Positions 4,908 to 7,698 of a stretch of DNA of 7,698 bases are shown piece by piece (the first letter of the stretch is position 1; each line of letters opens with the position of its first letter). The position numbers were made by a program, and so were the translations under genes. A model generated the notes under the pieces. It saw only the letters and a list, made by a program, of their open reading frames with translations. It was not told where the DNA came from and ran no database searches. Origin of the DNA: an uncultured Collinsella sp. (lineage in GTDB: Bacteria > Actinomycetota > Coriobacteriia > Coriobacteriales > Coriobacteriaceae); assembly GCA_902494545.1 (NCBI GenBank), contig CABUTP010000063.1:1-7698 (forward strand). Reading direction: 5' to 3'.

Positions 4908-6200
4908 ATGGCAAATCAAACCGCCGCGGCGATTGACGAGAACGCCATCGCCCCCGATACCGGAAAGCCCATGACCAAAACCGAGACATGGCGCTTTATG
5001 ATCGGCTTTATCATCTTCGGAATCATGTGGATGATGTCGGGAACAATCGGCTCCAACGTCTTGTTCCCCGAGCGTTTTAACGGCCTTAATATTGGCCAGC
5101 CCGAGGCAATTCTCGCGGCGATGAACTCGGTCGGTTCGATCTTCGCCCTGTTCTCAAATCTCGTTTTCGGCGCGCTTTCCGACCACTGCCACAGCCGCTT
5201 TGGCAAGCGCACGCCGTTTATCGTTCTCGGCGGTTTTATCTGCGGCTGTGCTTTCTGGAGCACTTCGGTCGCGACCACACTTCCCATGATCGTCGCCTCC
5301 TGGTGCGTGCTGCAGATTGGCCTCAACTGCATGCTTGCCCCTGCTGTTGCCGTGCTTTCCGACCGCATCCCGCTTAACAAGCGCGGCACGCTCTCCGCAT
5401 TCTATGGCGGCGGCGCAACGGCCGGCCAGTCGATTGGCACCATCATCGGTACGCAGTTCCTCTCCAACCCAGTTCCTGGCTTTATCATCGGCACGGTCTC
5501 TTGGTTGCTGACCGGCATCCTCGCCGTCATCATTTGCCCGCGCGAGAAGTCTGCCGCTCTTGACGAGGGCGAGCAGTCTGAGAAGCTCAATCTCAAGTCG
5601 CTGCTGCTCATGTTCGTTCCGCCCACCAAGAACTGCCGCGACTTTTATCTGGCGCTCTTTGGCCGTCTGCTCCTCATCTTCGGTTACTTCTGCATCAACG
5701 GCTATCAGCTCTATATCCTCGAGAAGTACATCGGTCTTCCCGTGGCAGAAGCCGGCGCAGTTCTTTCGAGTATGTCCGTCGTGATCATGGTCGTGTCGCT
5801 TGTCGCCTCGCTTACCTCGGGCGCCATCTCCGACAAGATCGGCCGCCGCAAGCCTATCATCCTCGTCGCAACGATTATGATGTGTATCGGTATCGCCCTG
5901 CCCTGGCTACTTAAGTCCGTTATCGGCATGTACGGATTTGCTCTGCTCGCCGGACTTGGCTACGGTATCTACTCTTCCGTGGACCAGGCGCTCAATGTCG
6001 ATGTTCTGCCCGATAAGGAGAACGCCGGCAAGGACCTGGGCATCCTCAATATCGCCAACACCATCGGTCAGATCCTTGGCCCCATCGTGACCTCGGCAAT
6101 CGTTGTCGCCACCGGCTCCTATTTCATGGCGTTCCCAATCTCCATCGTGCTCATCGCCGTGGGCTATGTGTCCATCATGCTCATCAAGAGCGCCAAGTAA
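4908..6200 (+). CDS. MFS transporter, sugar/glycoside type
   Basis: This 430-residue integral membrane protein has about twelve hydrophobic helices in two halves. The cytoplasmic loop motif A appears in both halves: GALSDHCHSRFGKR (88-101, loop 2-3) and GAISDKIGRRKP (305-316, loop 8-9). The first has the S-R-F-G-K-R form familiar from GPH/SLC45-like sugar carriers. A charged central loop (about 211-240, PREKSAALDEGEQSEK) separates the halves. DVLPDKENAGKDLGILNIAN (365-384) resembles the loop before helix 11 of such carriers. It should move a sugar or small glycoside with a proton or cation at the cell membrane; the substrate is not readable. ATG 4908 follows GAGAGGAT by 7 nt. It is the first gene of a probable two-gene operon with the hydrolase at 6288, which is 87 nt downstream, and is likely controlled by the divergent TetR protein. 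Confidence 0.88.
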   Translation: MANQTAAAIDENAIAPDTGKPMTKTETWRFMIGFIIFGIMWMMSGTIGSNVLFPERFNGLNIGQPEAILAAMNSVGSIFALFSNLVFGALSDHCHSRFGKRTPFIVLGGFICGCAFWSTSVATTLPMIVASWCVLQIGLNCMLAPAVAVLSDRIPLNKRGTLSAFYGGGATAGQSIGTIIGTQFLSNPVPGFIIGTVSWLLTGILAVIICPREKSAALDEGEQSEKLNLKSLLLMFVPPTKNCRDFYLALFGRLLLIFGYFCINGYQLYILEKYIGLPVAEAGAVLSSMSVVIMVVSLVASLTSGAISDKIGRRKPIILVATIMMCIGIALPWLLKSVIGMYGFALLAGLGYGIYSSVDQALNVDVLPDKENAGKDLGILNIANTIGQILGPIVTSAIVVATGSYFMAFPISIVLIAVGYVSIMLIKSAK

Positions 6201-6218
6201 TTTGCCACTCTCTTTCAT

Positions 6219-6250
6219 TCCGTCGGGCTGCGTTCGTGTTGCCCGACGGA
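6219..6250 (+). other. Intercistronic hairpin between the MFS gene and the hydrolase
   Basis: A perfect 10-bp stem TCCGTCGGGC (6219-6228) / GCCCGACGGA (6241-6250) has a 12-nt loop. No T-run follows on the plus strand (ACTCCGACT...). It is therefore a poor intrinsic terminator and more likely an mRNA-stability or processing element that sets different levels for the two genes. A leaky terminator cannot be excluded. Confidence 0.6.
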
Positions 6251-6287
6251 CTCCGACTATTCAATCGCTTAACTTGGAGGCGTTATC

Positions 6288-7698
6288 ATGACTATCGTCG
6301 AGCAGTACAAGGTGTTTAAGCTCGAGCTCGCGGGCACTGCGGCCGGCAATCCCTATGTCGAAGTCGAGCTGTCGGCGCGATTTGACCGCGCGGATGGCCA
6401 GGACAGCTTTGAGGTCCATGGCTTCTACAAGGGCAATGGCTGCTACGGAATCAACTTTATGCCCGAGAGTGCCGGTGTCTGGAACTACACGGTGAGCTCC
6501 AATGACCCCGAGCTCGATGGTGCCGCCGGCTCTTTTGAGGCCGTGCCCGCCACGGGCGCCAATCATGGTCGCGTGCTGCTGGCAAAGGATGTGCTCGCCC
6601 ACGGAGCTCCGTTCATTACTGACGAGGATTTCAACTTTGCCTACGAGGATGGAACGCGCTACCTGCCCTTTGGCACCACATGCTATGCCTGGACCAACCA
6701 GGATGTTCAGCTGCAGGAGCAGACGCTCGAGACGCTCGCAGAGGCACCTTTTAACAAGATCCGCATGTGCGTCTTCCCCAAGTTCTACGACTATAACGTT
6801 GAGGACCCAGCGATGTATGCCTATGAAGGCGAGAAGGGCGATTTCGACCATTTTCGCTTCTATGAGCCGTTTTGGGAAAACCTCGAGCACCGCATCGAGC
6901 AGCTTGACGAGCTGGGTATCCAGGCGGATCTCATCGTTTTGCATCCGTATGACAAGCCTGAGGACTGGGGCTTCTCTCGTATGACGCGCGAGGAGGATAT
7001 TTTCTACCTGACGTATGTCGCTCGTCGCTTCTCGGCATACAAGAACATTTGGTGGAGCCTCGCCAATGAGTGGGACCTTATGCCGTGGAAGCCGGCCGAG
7101 GACTGGGACCGCTATGCCCGTATCATCATGGCGAACGACCCGTATGGTCATCTGCGCAGTATCCACAATTGCCGTGAGATCTTTGACCACAGTCATCCGT
7201 GGATTACGCACGTGAGCTACCAGAGGTGCGACCTCAAGAACACAGCCGAGGACGTCACCATGCTGCGCGCGCAGTATAGCAAGCCGGTTTTGATCGACGA
7301 GGTCGGCTATGAGGGCAACATCAACTGGGGCTGGGGTAACCTGACCGCTCAGGAACTCATACGTCGTTTTTGGGAGGGCAGTTTGCGTGGCGGTTATGTG
7401 ACCCACGGTGAGACCTACGTCGACCGCGGACCCAAGCTGTGGTGGGCGCACGGCGGCAAGCTCTACGGTGATTCGCCCGATCGCATTGGCTTTTGCCGTC
7501 GCTACATGGAGGCGCTGCCGGCCGATTTTGACTGGGTGCCCGATGAGGTCGGCATCCTTGACGGTACGTTTACCTGGGATGTCACCTGTATGTCCAACGA
7601 TCATGGCCACGGGACTGCCGATGTCCTTATGTACTTTGGGTTCAACCGTCCGGCGTATCGTGAGTTTGAGGGCGAGGCGGGCGCTCGTTACAAGGTGA
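6288..7698 (+). CDS. DUF5060/DUF4038-type cytoplasmic glycoside hydrolase (3' end beyond window)
   Basis: ATG 6288 follows GGAGG (6276-6280) by 7 nt, and 470 codons run open to the edge. The final TGA letters are out of frame, so the gene continues. Residues about 5-85 form an N-terminal beta-sandwich of the DUF5060 type (FEVHGFYKGNGCYGINFMPE at 41-60, then GVWNYTVSS). Residues about 100-410 form a TIM barrel related to DUF4038: RYLPFGTTCYAWT (124-136), FNKIRMCVFPKFYDY (155-169), WWSLANEWD (255-263) and VLIDEVGYEGN (334-344). Glu261, in the A-N-E motif, and Glu338 are the likely acid/base and nucleophile of a retaining clan-A-type glycosidase. The part after 410 begins a C-terminal beta domain, likely DUF5605 as in similar proteins I recall. 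No signal peptide is present, so it acts on substrate brought in by the upstream MFS carrier. The substrate is unknown. Confidence 0.85.
   Translation, partial: MTIVEQYKVFKLELAGTAAGNPYVEVELSARFDRADGQDSFEVHGFYKGNGCYGINFMPESAGVWNYTVSSNDPELDGAAGSFEAVPATGANHGRVLLAKDVLAHGAPFITDEDFNFAYEDGTRYLPFGTTCYAWTNQDVQLQEQTLETLAEAPFNKIRMCVFPKFYDYNVEDPAMYAYEGEKGDFDHFRFYEPFWENLEHRIEQLDELGIQADLIVLHPYDKPEDWGFSRMTREEDIFYLTYVARRFSAYKNIWWSLANEWDLMPWKPAEDWDRYARIIMANDPYGHLRSIHNCREIFDHSHPWITHVSYQRCDLKNTAEDVTMLRAQYSKPVLIDEVGYEGNINWGWGNLTAQELIRRFWEGSLRGGYVTHGETYVDRGPKLWWAHGGKLYGDSPDRIGFCRRYMEALPADFDWVPDEVGILDGTFTWDVTCMSNDHGHGTADVLMYFGFNRPAYREFEGEAGARYKV

Noticed and set aside
6261..7610. Long minus-strand open frame (449 codons) opposite the second hydrolase
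   Set aside because: It is a shadow of the plus-strand gene, which carries a good ribosome site, catalytic motifs and domain order.
7696..7698. TGA at the very end as the stop of the second hydrolase
   Set aside because: It is out of frame: the last full codon is GTG at 7695-7697, so the gene runs off the window.

Overview
The window looks like chromosomal DNA of a high-GC, Gram-positive-type gut bacterium. Collinsella or a near relative in the Coriobacteriia is my best guess, from protein flavour, codon use and locus style; I could not run a search. It is a carbohydrate-uptake and glycoside-cleavage region. Every gene whose end is visible stops with TAA, apart from the in-frame TAG described below.

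Layout, left to right. (1) Minus strand, 413 to the left edge: the N-terminus of a protein that may be an alpha/beta-hydrolase with an EstA-type Ig-like N-terminal domain. (2) 414-903: a 490-bp AT-rich divergent regulatory region with many TAAAC/GTTTA half-sites, three of them arranged as inverted pairs. (3) 904-2331: a PTS enzyme IIBC gene of the glucose/beta-glucoside superfamily. It is cut by an in-frame TAG at codon 120, exactly where the EIIB/linker part passes into the first EIIC membrane segment. The frame is otherwise intact to a normal end, followed by a terminator. (4) 2542-3855: an intracellular DUF4038/apiosidase-like (GH140-like) hydrolase with a strong, probably bidirectional terminator. 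(5) 3959-4600, minus strand: a TetR-family regulator. (6) 4601-4907: divergent control region with two near-identical palindromic operators exactly 40 bp apart. (7) 4908-6200: an MFS sugar-type transporter. (8) 6288 to the right edge: a second intracellular glycosidase with DUF5060 and DUF4038-like domains (probably also DUF5605), truncated by the window.

How it may work. TetR, the MFS transporter and the DUF5060-type hydrolase look like one module: the regulator binds the twin operators, a small glycoside enters by the MFS carrier, and a cytoplasmic retaining glycosidase cleaves it. The second hydrolase, convergent with tetR, may serve the same or a related plant-glycan oligosaccharide. The PTS gene belongs to a separate transcription unit and is probably a recent loss-of-function allele, unless the TAG is read through or is a sequence error. 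The most notable observations are the amber-split EIIBC, the twin TetR operators, and the pairing of two divergent, signal-peptide-less apiosidase-like hydrolases around one regulator and carrier.
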